Shown: positions 1-14,276, counted from the first letter of the stretch. The stretch is DNA of 64,000 nt from Rhizomicrobium palustre (GCF_011761565.1 NZ_JAASRM010000001.1:4030139-4094138), one strand, 5' to 3'. Numbers and translations: made by a program. The notes: a model not told the origin generated them from the sequence alone.

Positions 1-1617
<1,617 letters not shown>

Positions 1618-1654
1618 GGGACTAGTCCTTTTGAGGGGTCAGTTTAGGGGCCAA

Positions 1655-2125
1655 TTACCAGCGATAATGCGAGAAGGCGCGGTTGGCATCGGCCATCTTG
1701 TGCGTGTCTTCACGCTTCTTGACGGCAGAACCACGGTTCTGGAACGCATCGAGCAATTCGCCCGAGAGACGACCGGTCATCGTGGTCTCGTTACGGCCGC
1801 GCGCGGCAGTAATGATCCAGCGGATGGCCAGGGCGCGCGAGCGATCCTGACGAACTTCGACCGGAACCTGATAGGTCGCACCACCAACGCGGCGCGAACG
1901 AACTTCCAGAGCCGGCGAAACATTGCGCAGCGCTTCGTGGAAAACCTGCAGCGGATCCTGCTTGGTCTTCTGAGCGATGACGTCAAAGGCGCCATACATA
2001 ATGCCTTCAGCGGCGGACTTCTTGCCGTCGTACATCAGGCTGTTCATGAACTTGGCGACAACCAGATCGCCAAACTTGGCGTCCGGGTTGATTTCGCGGC
2101 GGTCTGCGCGGCGGCGACGGGCCAT
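1655..2125 (-). CDS. rpsG: 30S ribosomal protein S7
   Basis: Primary 16S rRNA binding protein that nucleates assembly of the 30S head and contacts the E-site tRNA. The protein has 156 residues, the usual length. It begins [20 protein letters not shown] and carries the basic helices and the segment [18 protein letters not shown] typical of bacterial S7. It sits 18 bases after rpsL and before fusA, the conserved str order. In other bacteria S7 represses its own operon; no such site could be confirmed here. Confidence 0.98.
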   Translation of the reverse strand: MARRRRADRREINPDAKFGDLVVAKFMNSLMYDGKKSAAEGIMYGAFDVIAQKTKQDPLQVFHEALRNVSPALEVRSRRVGGATYQVPVEVRQDRSRALAIRWIITAARGRNETTMTGRLSGELLDAFQNRGSAVKKREDTHKMADANRAFSHYRW

Positions 2126-2143
2126 CGGTGTTCTCCTTAATTC

Positions 2144-2515
2144 TTACTTCGGACGCTTCGCGCCATAAAGCGAACGGCGCTGCTTGCGGTCCTTGACGCC
2201 CTGCGTGTCGAGCACGCCGCGGATGATGTGATAGCGCACGCCCGGCAAGTCCTTCACGCGGCCGCCGCGGATCAGCACCACCGAGTGCTCCTGCAGGTTA
2301 TGGCCTTCGCCCGGGATGTAGGTCAGTGCTTCGTAGCCGTTCGTCAAACGAACCTTCGCCACCTTACGCAAAGCCGAGTTCGGCTTCTTCGGGGTGGTGG
2401 TGTAAACGCGCGTGCAAACAGCGCGCTTCTGCGGGCAATGCTGCAGAGCCGGCACCTTGTTGCGCTTCGGCTTGGTGCCGCGAGGCTTGCGGATCAGCTG
2501 ATTGATCGTCGGCAT
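2144..2515 (-). CDS. rpsL: 30S ribosomal protein S12
   Basis: Decoding-centre protein of the 30S subunit and the classical streptomycin resistance target. The chosen ATG at 2515 gives 123 residues starting [12 protein letters not shown], which matches the family exactly; the longer open frame upstream (to 2659) is leader sequence. The streptomycin-region motifs [11 protein letters not shown] and [10 protein letters not shown] are intact, with Lys at both classical positions, so no resistance mutation is evident. First gene of the str operon, transcribed from the promoter near 2765-2793. Confidence 0.98.
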   Translation of the reverse strand: MPTINQLIRKPRGTKPKRNKVPALQHCPQKRAVCTRVYTTTPKKPNSALRKVAKVRLTNGYEALTYIPGEGHNLQEHSVVLIRGGRVKDLPGVRYHIIRGVLDTQGVKDRKQRRSLYGAKRPK

Positions 2516-2764
2516 TCCTACTTCCGTTTCCTTTGCGGGACCTACCCCGCTGGCTACTCTTTGCGAGACTTTCGCCCCGCGCTCTTCCAAGACCGTCCGT
2601 ATGCGAACATACGGCAGAAACAAAACACCGAGCCCGGAGCAAGCTCCGTTCCCGGTCACAGCGCGGAGGACTGGGAGCCAGGCTCCGAGTCACGCGTTTC
2701 AACGCTATGAACTGACTTTCCAGCAGCGTTTCCGCTTGGGACGGCCTGCCCTGAAAGGTGGCGC
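2516..2764 (-). promoter_or_regulatory. Long structured 5' leader of the str operon
   Basis: About 240 bases separate the predicted transcription start (about 2758) from the rpsL ATG. The leader contains a perfect 7-bp hairpin at 2597-2614 (CCGTATG/CATACGG with a four-base loop) and further GC-rich stem-forming sequence around 2630-2690. No T-run follows these stems, so they do not look like simple terminators. The region has open frames on both strands, but none looks like a real protein. Its regulatory role is inference. Confidence 0.4.
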
Positions 2765-2793
2765 CTTATATGCGCCGATTCCGAAAGCGTCAA
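2765..2793 (-). promoter_or_regulatory. Sigma-70-type promoter for rpsL-rpsG-fusA
   Basis: On the minus strand, TTGACG (2788-2793) and TATAAG (2765-2770) are separated by exactly 17 bases. This is a near-consensus housekeeping promoter pointing at rpsL, with transcription expected to start near 2758. The spacing and hexamers are seen directly; activity is inferred. Confidence 0.65.
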
Positions 2794-2908
2794 GCACTGA
2801 AAATCCCAGGAAATTCAGAGCCCCGCGCGATATCTCCAGCGGTTTTCCACAGGCTGTGCGCAACAATATGTCAAAACGAGACGCATTTACCATCCGTAGT
2901 TGCCGTTA

Positions 2909-2936
2909 TTGACACTCAGTCGCAGACACATATCTT
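2909..2936 (+). promoter_or_regulatory. Promoter for bfd-bfr
   Basis: A perfect -35 TTGACA (2909-2914) is followed after 16 bases by TATCTT (2931-2936). It is placed about 58 bases before the bfd start codon. Iron-responsive regulation would be expected for this gene pair, but I could not recognise a clear Irr, RirA or Fur box. Confidence 0.6.
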
Positions 2937-2993
2937 CTAGGCGACGGTCGCTTTGGCGGCTCTGAGGGAATCTGGGTGAATCAGGACCACTAG

Positions 2994-3179
2994 ATGATAA
3001 TCTGTGTCTGCAATAACTTGAATAATGCCAAAGTGGAATCGGCCATCGAAGCCGGTGCCCGTTCGGCGGATGAAGTCTATGCCCATTGCGGCGTTAAAAG
3101 GAATTGCGGGCGATGTCAGGAAACGATCCAGCAAATGGTGGAAACTCTGGGCCAACCGGTACTGGCGGCGGCGGAATAG
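2994..3179 (+). CDS. bfd: Bacterioferritin-associated ferredoxin
   Basis: A 61-residue [2Fe-2S] protein of the BFD-like family, which in other bacteria reduces the ferric core of bacterioferritin to mobilise iron. Cluster ligands are visible as Cys4 and Cys6 (CVC) and Cys38 and Cys41 (CGRC), the same positions as in E. coli Bfd. Length and ligand spacing are normal. It lies directly upstream of bfr, so the pair probably forms one transcript. Electron transfer to the downstream ferritin is known for the family and inferred here. Confidence 0.93.
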   Translation: MIICVCNNLNNAKVESAIEAGARSADEVYAHCGVKRNCGRCQETIQQMVETLGQPVLAAAE

Positions 3180-3190
3180 GCCCCTCGCCT

Positions 3191-3202
3191 AAGGCCTCCA
3201 TT
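3191..3202 (+). promoter_or_regulatory. Ribosome-binding site and ATT start of bfr
   Basis: AAGG at 3191-3194 is spaced five bases from ATT at 3200-3202, the codon that aligns with the initiator Met of other bacterioferritins. Alternatively, ribosomes may start within bfd at 3104 or 3113. Confidence 0.5.
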
Positions 3203-3679
3203 CAGGGCGATGCGGAGGTGATCCGCTTCCTGAACCTTGCCATCAAGAACGAATTAACCGCCATTAATCAGTATTTCCTGCATTATCGCATGCTGGATGA
3301 TTGGGGCGTGACGATCCTCGCCAAGAAAGAGTACGAGGAATCAATCGATGAGATGAAGCACGCCGACAAGCTCATCAAGCGCGTGCTCTTCTTAGGCGGC
3401 CTTCCCAACCTGCAAGACCTCGGCAAGCTTCGCATCGGCGAAAACGTGCAGGAGATTCTCGGCTGCGACCTTTCGCTCGAGCTCGACGCCATCCCCCTGC
3501 TCCGCGAAGCCATCGCCCATTCCGAAAAGGTCAGCGATTACGTCTCGCGCGAGCTGTTCGAGGACATCCTGGAAAGCGAGGAGGAGCATGTCGATTTCCT
3601 CCAGACTCAGTTCCGGCTGATCGAGCAGATCGGCCTTCCCAATTACATCCAGCTGCAATCCAAGCCCGCGACGTCGTAA
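3200..3679 (+). CDS. bfr: Bacterioferritin, probable ATT start codon
   Basis: Haem-containing 24-mer iron-storage ferritin. Starting at the ATT at 3200 (read as Met) gives 159 residues beginning (M)QGDAEVIRFLNLAIKNEL. The ferroxidase ligands then fall at Glu18, Glu51, His54, Glu94, Glu127 and His130, with haem ligand Met52, all at E. coli numbering. An AAGG Shine-Dalgarno sequence (3191-3194) stands five bases before the ATT. The nearest in-frame ATG codons (3104 and 3113) lie inside bfd and would add about 30 Gly/Pro-rich residues unlike any bacterioferritin. There is no ATG, GTG, TTG or CTG nearer the conserved N-terminus. The function is certain; the start codon is a strong inference. Confidence 0.92.
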   Translation: MQGDAEVIRFLNLAIKNELTAINQYFLHYRMLDDWGVTILAKKEYEESIDEMKHADKLIKRVLFLGGLPNLQDLGKLRIGENVQEILGCDLSLELDAIPLLREAIAHSEKVSDYVSRELFEDILESEEEHVDFLQTQFRLIEQIGLPNYIQLQSKPATS

Positions 3680-3707
3680 GGGGGCGGGCTCTATCGCCCT
3701 CTCCCAT

Positions 3708-3851
3708 TGTCATCCCGGACGCGCCCGCGAGATTTTCTCCATCTGGCATGTGGGCGCGATCCGGGAGCCACTCAGAAATCTGCGCAAGCGTAAAAGTAGG
3801 TCCCGGGTCTCACAGCCAATGCGTTGCATTGTCCGATCGCCCGGGATGACA
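3708..3851. repeat. Dispersed nested palindromic repeat, copy A1
   Basis: Bounded by TGTCATCCCGG (3708-3718) and its inverted copy CCGGGATGACA (3841-3851). Inside are degenerate copies of the CCGGGACCCAC/GTGGGTCCCGG pair, including GATCCGGGAGCCACTC and TAGGTCCCGGG. Related copies lie at 38178, 41725 and 51091. It fills most of the gap between bfr and the gene at 4040. The rest of that gap (3852-4039) shows nothing I can name. Confidence 0.75.
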
Positions 3852-4039
3852 TCCTTGCTGAACACGCGGCAATCTGCGCATCTGATTGATTTCGATACGC
3901 ATTTTTCCTGATCCCGGCATTTACCGGGCGCATAGTATTCCCCTGCGACAGTTCATGCGTTGCCAACCGGCAGCACCGGCCTAACTTGTGGTAGCGACTG
4001 CGGGTCACTCGCACTTGCATACACCAGGGGAGAGGGGTG

Positions 4040-4849
4040 ATGAGGCGTATTGAAATCTCAGCGGGCATTTTCGCCGCGTTGCTGCTGGGCGCACCGGCGG
4101 TGGCCGATGATGCGCCGTTCCTCGGCACCGACCCAGCCTCTGTGATGGCAAAGGGCGAGAAGTCCATCCAGCAATGGCTGGTCTTCGGTCATGGCCATTG
4201 CAAAGAGAGCTTCAATTCTTTCCAAAGCCAGACCGAGTTCGATTACGGCGTCACTGATCGGCTGCAAGTCGCCGTATCCCTGCTCTACGATTGGGACCGC
4301 ACCCATCCGCAAGGCGAAGCCTCAGTGCAAACCAGCCTAGTCGGCCTGCAAGGCGAAGCGGTGTGGAGCGTGATCGCGCCCGATAAAGGCCCGCTCGGCG
4401 TTGCCATTGCGGTCGATCCGGCGTTCAACCCTTCCTCTCGCGCCATCGCCTTTCGCCTGCTCTTCACGACATATGTTGCGCATTTCGAAAACGTCTTGAA
4501 CATCAATTTCGAGAATAGCTGGGATAAGGACGGCTTCGGCCATTGGCAGGATTCCAGCGCCATCGTTTTCAATTACGGCCTCGCCCATGCGCTGAATAAG
4601 AATTGGACCCTTGGCGTCGAAGTCGGCAACGAGTTCGCGTTCAACGCCATGCTGGGCAATGCCGATCTCGGCACCCTCGCCTCCACCTTCTATGCCGGCC
4701 CGACGGTGCAATATGCAGGTGAAACAGCGACCATCAGCTTAGGCGTTCAGACCCAGCTTCCTCTCTCAACCGGCGACCACGTCGAGAATGGTTATCGTGT
4801 TGATGCCGAGCGCTGGCGCGTGGCTTTGCGCGTGTCCCGCTCACTCTAA
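4040..4849 (+). CDS. Putative outer-membrane beta-barrel protein of unknown function
   Basis: A 269-residue secreted protein. The N-terminus MRRIEISAGIFAALLLGAPA ends in VADDAP, a clear Sec signal peptide with likely cleavage after Ala. The remainder has many alternating hydrophobic/polar stretches with aromatic residues, ends in the strand VALRVSRSL, and lacks transmembrane helices, which suggests an outer-membrane barrel of the DUF6662 or 'phenol-degradation MetA-like' kind. A GTG at 4037 directly precedes the ATG at 4040; the ATG is chosen because AGGGGAG sits seven bases upstream. Neighbours are bfr and two secreted peptidases. Substrate is unknown. Confidence 0.6.
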   Translation: MRRIEISAGIFAALLLGAPAVADDAPFLGTDPASVMAKGEKSIQQWLVFGHGHCKESFNSFQSQTEFDYGVTDRLQVAVSLLYDWDRTHPQGEASVQTSLVGLQGEAVWSVIAPDKGPLGVAIAVDPAFNPSSRAIAFRLLFTTYVAHFENVLNINFENSWDKDGFGHWQDSSAIVFNYGLAHALNKNWTLGVEVGNEFAFNAMLGNADLGTLASTFYAGPTVQYAGETATISLGVQTQLPLSTGDHVENGYRVDAERWRVALRVSRSL

Positions 4850-4949
4850 CAATCCCCCAACTTACCTCAGTGGGAATTGATCAAGCCCTCGCTGGACAGA
4901 CAGCCGAGAAAAACTACCATGCGCCAGTTTGATTTCTTGAGGCTTCCCC

Positions 4950-7010
4950 GTGAAACGTATTTTGGCTCTTTCCGCCTGTGCTATGGCTCTGGCGGCGCCC
5001 TCCTTTGCTGACGAAGGCATGTGGACCTTCGATAATTTTCCCGCCGATGCCGTGAAGGCGAAGTACGGCGTCTCCATCACCCAGAAATGGCTCGACGATG
5101 TGCGTGCCGCCGCAGTGCGCCTGTCGGGCGGCTGCTCGGCCTCGGTCGTGACGGGCTCGGGCCTGGTGCTCACCAATCATCATTGCGTCCGCGATTGCGC
5201 GCAGGACCTTTCCACGGCCAGCACCAATTACATCACGGACGGCTTCATGGCCGCCAAGCGCGAAGACGAAAAGCTTTGCCCCGGCATGCAGGCTGAAATC
5301 CTCGACGGCATCAGCGATGTCACCGCGCGCGTGAACGCGGCGAGCGAAGGCAAGACCGGTGCCGATTATCTAAAAGCCCGCGATGCGGCAATTGCAGCCA
5401 TCGAGAAGGAAGGTTGCACCGGCAAGGAAGACAAATTCCGCTGCCAGGTGATCACGCTTTATCAGGGTGGCCAGTATAAGCTCTACACCTATCGCAAATA
5501 CGCCGATGTGCGCCTGGTCTTCGCGCCCGAAGAGCCGATGGCGTTCTTTGGCGGCGATCCGGACAACTTCAACTTCCCGCGCTATGACCTCGATTTCTCG
5601 ATGGTGCGCCTCTACGAGAACGGCAAGCCTGTTGTCACGCCGAAGCATCTGAAATGGACCGACGCGGAACCCAAAGTCGGCCAGCCGGTGTTCGTGGCGG
5701 GCAATCCCGGTTCGACCTCGCGCCTCAACACGCTTGAGCAGCTCCAGGGCGAGCGCGATATCGATCTTCCCGATATTCTTCTGATGCTGTCGGAATTCCG
5801 CGGCCGCCTCATCCGCTTCAGCGAAGAGAGCCCGGAAAAGGCGCGCACCGCCCAGACCACGCTGTTTGGCATCGAGAACAGCTATAAGGCCCTCAAGGGC
5901 CGCTTCGAGGCGCTGCTGGACCCGAAGATGATGGCGACCAAGAAAGCCGCCGACGACGATCTGAAGGCCAAGGTGAAAGCCGATCCCAAGCTCGCCGCCG
6001 CCATCGGCGATCCCTGGAACGACATCGCCAAGATCGAACAGGAACGCGTCAATCTGCAAGGCGATTACAATTGGCTGGAAGCGCGCGCGGGCTTCCGCTC
6101 ATCGCTGTTCCGCTATGCCCGCGTGCTGGTGCGCGCCGCTGAAGAACGCGGCAAGCCCAATGGCGATCGCCTGCGCGAATATGGCGACTCCCGCCTGCCC
6201 TTGCTGAAGAAGAACCTGCTCGACGCCAAGCCGGTCTATCCGGATCTGGAACAGCTCTGCCTCGAGTTCTGGCTCTCCAAGCTGCGCGAGAACCTGACGG
6301 CGGATGCGGCCGGCACCAAGCTCTTCCTCGGCAAGCGTTCGCCGGAAGCCCTGGCTGCCGAGCTTGCCAAATCCAAGCTGGGTGATCCCGCCTTCAGGAA
6401 GCAGCTTTGGGAAGGCGGCCTCGCCGCCATCAAGGCGAGCGATGATCCGATGATCAAATTCGTGCTCGCCACCGATGCCGCGTCGCGCAGCGCCCGCAAG
6501 GCCTTCGAAGACAAGATCGCCGGGCCGGAAGATCGCGCCACCGAAGCCGTCGCCAAGGCGCGCTTCGCGGTCTATGGCACCAAGACCTATCCCGATGCCA
6601 CCTTCTCGCTGCGCCTTTCTTATGGCGCCGTGGAAGGCTGGAACGAGAAAGGCAAGTTCGTGGAGCCCTTCACCTATTATGGCGGTCTCTATGAGCGCGC
6701 TACCGGCGAAGAACCCTTCAAGCTGCCGCCGCGCTGGGTCGAAGCCAAGGGCAAGCTGAACGAAAAGACTGTGTTCGATTTCGCCACCACCAACGATATC
6801 ATCGGCGGCAATTCCGGCTCGCCCTTGATCTCGGCCAAAGGCGAAGTCCTGGGTGCAGTGTTCGACGGCAACATCGAAAGCCTGGGCGGTGATTTCTGGT
6901 ACGACGGCCGGGTCAACCGCACCGTCGTCGCCTCCTCCGCCGCCATCACGGAAGCGCTGAAGAAGATCTATCACCAGGACGGCCTGGTGAAGGAATTGAT
7001 GGCGAAGTAA
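4950..7010 (+). CDS. S46 family dipeptidyl-peptidase, DPP7-like, first copy
   Basis: A 686-residue periplasmic serine peptidase of family S46, which removes dipeptides from oligopeptide N-termini. A signal peptide ends LAAPSFA before DEGMWTFDNFP, the family's conserved mature start. The triad is His77 (TNHHC), Asp215 (YDLDF) and Ser622 (GGNSGSP); the 138-residue His-Asp spacing is what I recall for the structurally known DAP BII. The S1-pocket position 18 residues after the catalytic Ser is Gly (FDGN), as in DPP7, which prefers hydrophobic P1 residues; DPP11 has Arg there. The length fits the family. A paralogue follows at 7260. Substrate preference is inferred from this one motif. Confidence 0.92.
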   Translation: MKRILALSACAMALAAPSFADEGMWTFDNFPADAVKAKYGVSITQKWLDDVRAAAVRLSGGCSASVVTGSGLVLTNHHCVRDCAQDLSTASTNYITDGFMAAKREDEKLCPGMQAEILDGISDVTARVNAASEGKTGADYLKARDAAIAAIEKEGCTGKEDKFRCQVITLYQGGQYKLYTYRKYADVRLVFAPEEPMAFFGGDPDNFNFPRYDLDFSMVRLYENGKPVVTPKHLKWTDAEPKVGQPVFVAGNPGSTSRLNTLEQLQGERDIDLPDILLMLSEFRGRLIRFSEESPEKARTAQTTLFGIENSYKALKGRFEALLDPKMMATKKAADDDLKAKVKADPKLAAAIGDPWNDIAKIEQERVNLQGDYNWLEARAGFRSSLFRYARVLVRAAEERGKPNGDRLREYGDSRLPLLKKNLLDAKPVYPDLEQLCLEFWLSKLRENLTADAAGTKLFLGKRSPEALAAELAKSKLGDPAFRKQLWEGGLAAIKASDDPMIKFVLATDAASRSARKAFEDKIAGPEDRATEAVAKARFAVYGTKTYPDATFSLRLSYGAVEGWNEKGKFVEPFTYYGGLYERATGEEPFKLPPRWVEAKGKLNEKTVFDFATTNDIIGGNSGSPLISAKGEVLGAVFDGNIESLGGDFWYDGRVNRTVVASSAAITEALKKIYHQDGLVKELMAK

Positions 7011-7033
7011 GCGCCATTCCAATCTGATCCCGA

Positions 7034-7062
7034 GGGCCGGTGGCAACGCCGGCCCTTTTTTT
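7034..7062 (+). terminator. Rho-independent terminator after the first S46 gene
   Basis: The stem GGGCCGG (7034-7040) pairs with CCGGCCC (7049-7055) and is followed by seven T residues. It lies 24 bases after the stop codon and separates the two S46 genes into different transcripts. The following stretch to 7259 shows no further gene. Confidence 0.85.
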
Positions 7063-7259
7063 GCGCGCACCCGGCATCGAAGCCTAGCTATGCGGCACAG
7101 GCAGACCCGGCGTGGCGTCACAGCGGGCCAAAAAACTACGCCGCATGCCGCCATAATCCCAAACACCGCGAAAGCGTCGCAAGGCGGTGCGGCAATTCTC
7201 CCGGCTGAAACCAGACTCCACAATCGTACCGTGGGCTGACGATTTTCGGGTAACTGCCC

Positions 7260-9308
7260 ATGAAAAGGTTCATTGCGCCCGCCGCCTTATTGCTCGCTTG
7301 TTCGCCTTCGCTGGCCGATGAAGGCATGTGGACGTTCGATAATTTTCCCGCCCAAACCGTTAAGGCCAAATACGGCGTGACCATTGACCAGAATTGGCGC
7401 GATACAGTGATGGCGGCATCCGCCAAGCTCGGTGCGGGCTGTTCGTCTTCGATCGTTTCACCTAACGGGTTGGTCCTGACCAACCATCATTGTGTGCGCT
7501 CCTGCATACAGGCCAATTCGACCGCCGTCGCCGATTACGTCCAAGACGGCTTTCTTCCGGCAAAGCGCGAAGACGAAAAACGCTGCCCCGGCATGGCCGT
7601 GGAAATCCTGACCTCCATCTCCGACGTCACCCAGGTGGTGAATGCCGCCACACAGGGCGCCGCCGAATATCTGAAGGCGCGCGAGGGCGCCATCGCGGCA
7701 ATCGAAAAAGAGGCATGCGACAGCAAGGAGGCGCTACGCTGCCAAGTGACAGCGCTTTATCAGGGCGGCCAGTTCAAACTCTATACCTATCGCCGTTACA
7801 GCGATGTGCGGTTGGCCTTTGCTCCGGAAAAACGCATCGCCTTCTTCGGTGGCGATACCGACAATTTCACCTTTCCGCGCCACACCCTCGATTTCGCCCT
7901 GGTCCGCCTCTACGAAAACGATAAGCCCGTCAAAACGCCTCAGCATTTAAGGTGGTCGGCCGCCAATCCGGCGGTGAACGAGATCGCTTTCGTCTCCGGC
8001 AATCCCGCCTCGACATCGCGGCTGATGACGGTGAGCGAGCTTGAAGGCCTGCGCGATATCATCCTGCCCAATACCTTGCTAACTTTATCGGAACTGCGCG
8101 GCACCCTCACTCAATTCGGAACCGAAAGTCCCGACCATGCCCGTCAGATCAACAATTACCTTTTCGGCATCGAGAACAGATTCAAGGCTTATCGCGGCCG
8201 TTTCGACGCCTTGCTTGATCCTGTGATGATGGCGCGCAAACGCGCGGCTGAGGCCGACTTCAAGGCCAAGGTGAAGGCCAATACAGACCTCGCCGCCAGC
8301 ATCGGCGATCCCTGGGCCGAACTTGAGAAGGTTCAGACGCAACGCCTCGCGCTCGAAAAGCCCTATCTCTGGCTGGAAGCTCGTGCGGGATATGATTCCG
8401 ATTTGTTCGAGTATGCGCGTGCCATTGTGCGCGGCACCATTGAGCGCGAAAAACCGGAAAAGGAGCGCTTGCGCGAATTCAGCGATGCCCGGCTGGAAGG
8501 GCTAAAGAGCTTTCTTTCCCGCGAGCGCGTTTTTTATGCCGACCTTGATCGCGTGCTCCTCACCTTTTGGCTCTCCAAGCTGCGCGAAAACCTGACGCCT
8601 GGATCGCAGGCCGCCACGCTTTTCCTGGGCAAGGAGTCGCCGGAGAGTCTGGCGGGCAAGCTGATGCAGTCGCGGCTTGCGGATCCCGCTTATCGCAAGG
8701 CGCTATGGGAGGGCGGACGAAAAGCCGTGGATGCCAGCGACGATCCGATGATCCGCCTGGTGCTTCTCACCGATGCGGCCTCGCGCGCCGCCCGCAAAAC
8801 GTATGAAGACCAGATCACAGCTCCGACCGAACGCGCTGAAGAAAAAATCGCCAAGGCGCGTTTTGCGATCTATGGGACAAGCGATTATCCGGACGCCACG
8901 CAGACCCCGCGCCTTTCCTATGGCGCCGTGGAGGGCTGGAATGAATTCGGCACAGAGATCGCGTCCTTCACCTATCTTCAGGGGCTTTATGCGCGGGCGA
9001 CCGGCAAGACGCCTTACGTCCTTTCCGAACGCTGGAGCATGGCCGAGAAAAAGCTGCGCCCGGGCGTCGTTTTCAATTTCACGACCAGCAACGACGTCAC
9101 CGGCGGCAATTCCGGCTCACCTGTCCTGAACGCCCGGCGCGAGGTGATCGGCGTGATCTTCGACGGCAATGCCGCAAGCCTGGGCGGGGATTATTGGTAT
9201 GATGGACGGCGTAACCGTGCCATCGCGCTATCCACCGCCGCCATCACCGAAGCGCTGAAGACGGTCTACCACCAGGAAGCGCTGGTGAAGGAACTGATGG
9301 GCAAATAA
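7260..9308 (+). CDS. S46 family dipeptidyl-peptidase, DPP7-like, second copy
   Basis: A 682-residue paralogue of the preceding gene. The signal peptide ends ACSPSLA before DEGMWTFDNFP. The catalytic residues are His76 (TNHHC), Asp211 (HTLDF) and Ser618 (GGNSGSP). The S1 determinant is again Gly (FDGN), so hydrophobic P1 preference is expected. Paired cysteines around DNHHC-like and CPGM motifs are shared with copy one, suggesting the same disulfides. The two proteins align over their full length but differ clearly throughout, so the duplication is not recent. Separate terminators suggest separate expression. Confidence 0.92.
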   Translation: MKRFIAPAALLLACSPSLADEGMWTFDNFPAQTVKAKYGVTIDQNWRDTVMAASAKLGAGCSSSIVSPNGLVLTNHHCVRSCIQANSTAVADYVQDGFLPAKREDEKRCPGMAVEILTSISDVTQVVNAATQGAAEYLKAREGAIAAIEKEACDSKEALRCQVTALYQGGQFKLYTYRRYSDVRLAFAPEKRIAFFGGDTDNFTFPRHTLDFALVRLYENDKPVKTPQHLRWSAANPAVNEIAFVSGNPASTSRLMTVSELEGLRDIILPNTLLTLSELRGTLTQFGTESPDHARQINNYLFGIENRFKAYRGRFDALLDPVMMARKRAAEADFKAKVKANTDLAASIGDPWAELEKVQTQRLALEKPYLWLEARAGYDSDLFEYARAIVRGTIEREKPEKERLREFSDARLEGLKSFLSRERVFYADLDRVLLTFWLSKLRENLTPGSQAATLFLGKESPESLAGKLMQSRLADPAYRKALWEGGRKAVDASDDPMIRLVLLTDAASRAARKTYEDQITAPTERAEEKIAKARFAIYGTSDYPDATQTPRLSYGAVEGWNEFGTEIASFTYLQGLYARATGKTPYVLSERWSMAEKKLRPGVVFNFTTSNDVTGGNSGSPVLNARREVIGVIFDGNAASLGGDYWYDGRRNRAIALSTAAITEALKTVYHQEALVKELMGK

Positions 9309-9335
9309 GCGCCGGATCAGCTTGAACCGCGAAAG

Positions 9336-9363
9336 GCCCGCCGTCATTGGCGGGCTTTTTTTT
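9336..9363 (+). terminator. Rho-independent terminator after the second S46 gene
   Basis: GCCCGCC (9336-9342) and GGCGGGC (9349-9355) form the stem, followed by eight T residues. The T-run reaches the stop codon of the convergent gene at 9362. Confidence 0.88.
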
Positions 9364-9847
9364 AGAGCGCGAAATGAAACAAGCCCGCCCAGATAACAAA
9401 ACCCATCAGCACCGCGCCAAGGCCTGTGCTGACAATAAATCCTGAGCGCGGCAGGACACCTTCTTTCCAGGCGATGAGGCCGATCACCATGGAGATCGGG
9501 TAATAGAGCAATGAAGCGGTGAACAGCCCCGGCGAATAGCGGTCAAAGGCAGCCGTGGTGACGAGGTGAAAGAGGAAATCCCAGAACAGATTGGCGCTGG
9601 CCCAGGTCATGAGAAGAAAGGCGCTGAGCGCGCTGGGACGAGCAGCCGCCCAAGCCGTCAGCGCCATCAATACCGCCATAAAGCCGGCATTATTCAGCAG
9701 AAAGACAGGCACATCCATACTGCCGCCCACCACCTCGCTCACCCAGCGGGCAAAGCCGCCAACAAATTCTTCACCGATATGCAAGGCGAAAGCAGCGGGC
9801 ATAACCCAGATGATCCGCCGGAACGGCGGTAAGTTCATTTGCAGCAT
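9362..9847 (-). CDS. HXXEE-domain integral membrane protein
   Basis: A 161-residue protein with about five hydrophobic segments and the motif HIGEE at residues 23-27, the signature of the HXXEE family (PF13787). The family's biochemical role is not established; the conserved His and Glu near a membrane helix suggest metal binding or catalysis. An internal Met at residue 4 (MNLPPF) is an alternative start. It is convergent with the S46 peptidases and lies just past the rpoC terminator, so it appears to be transcribed alone. Confidence 0.75.
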   Translation of the reverse strand: MLQMNLPPFRRIIWVMPAAFALHIGEEFVGGFARWVSEVVGGSMDVPVFLLNNAGFMAVLMALTAWAAARPSALSAFLLMTWASANLFWDFLFHLVTTAAFDRYSPGLFTASLLYYPISMVIGLIAWKEGVLPRSGFIVSTGLGAVLMGFVIWAGLFHFAL

Positions 9848-9920
9848 GGCAATCCCCCAATTCCCAGAACCGCAATGAAACCCAAGCGCGGGATTTTGCG
9901 CAAGACCTACTGCAGCCCAA

Positions 9921-9950
9921 AAGCAAAAGGGCCGGTGTTTCCACCGGCCC
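9921..9950 (-). terminator. Terminator of the rpoBC operon
   Basis: On the minus strand, GGGCCGGTG and CACCGGCCC (a 9-bp stem at 9929-9950) close a GAAA tetraloop and are followed by TTTTGCTTTT. It lies 22 bases past the rpoC stop codon. Confidence 0.88.
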
Positions 9951-9972
9951 TTTGTTTGTCTGTGTACAGACC

Positions 9973-14190
<4,218 letters not shown>

Positions 14191-14276
14191 TTCGACTCTC
14201 TTTCGAGTTCGCGTCGTTCTTTATCGTCGCCGCCCTCACCCATCGATTGGCCCCGGGCGAAGGCTCTCACCAGGTA

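Noticed and set aside
2705..2893. 62-residue minus-strand frame upstream of rpsL
   Set aside because: It contains the rpsL promoter and shows no protein-like pattern or ribosome-binding site.
3708..3851. Repeat A1 as a terminator of bfr
   Set aside because: It has long imperfect symmetry but no T-run; a repeat element is the better description.
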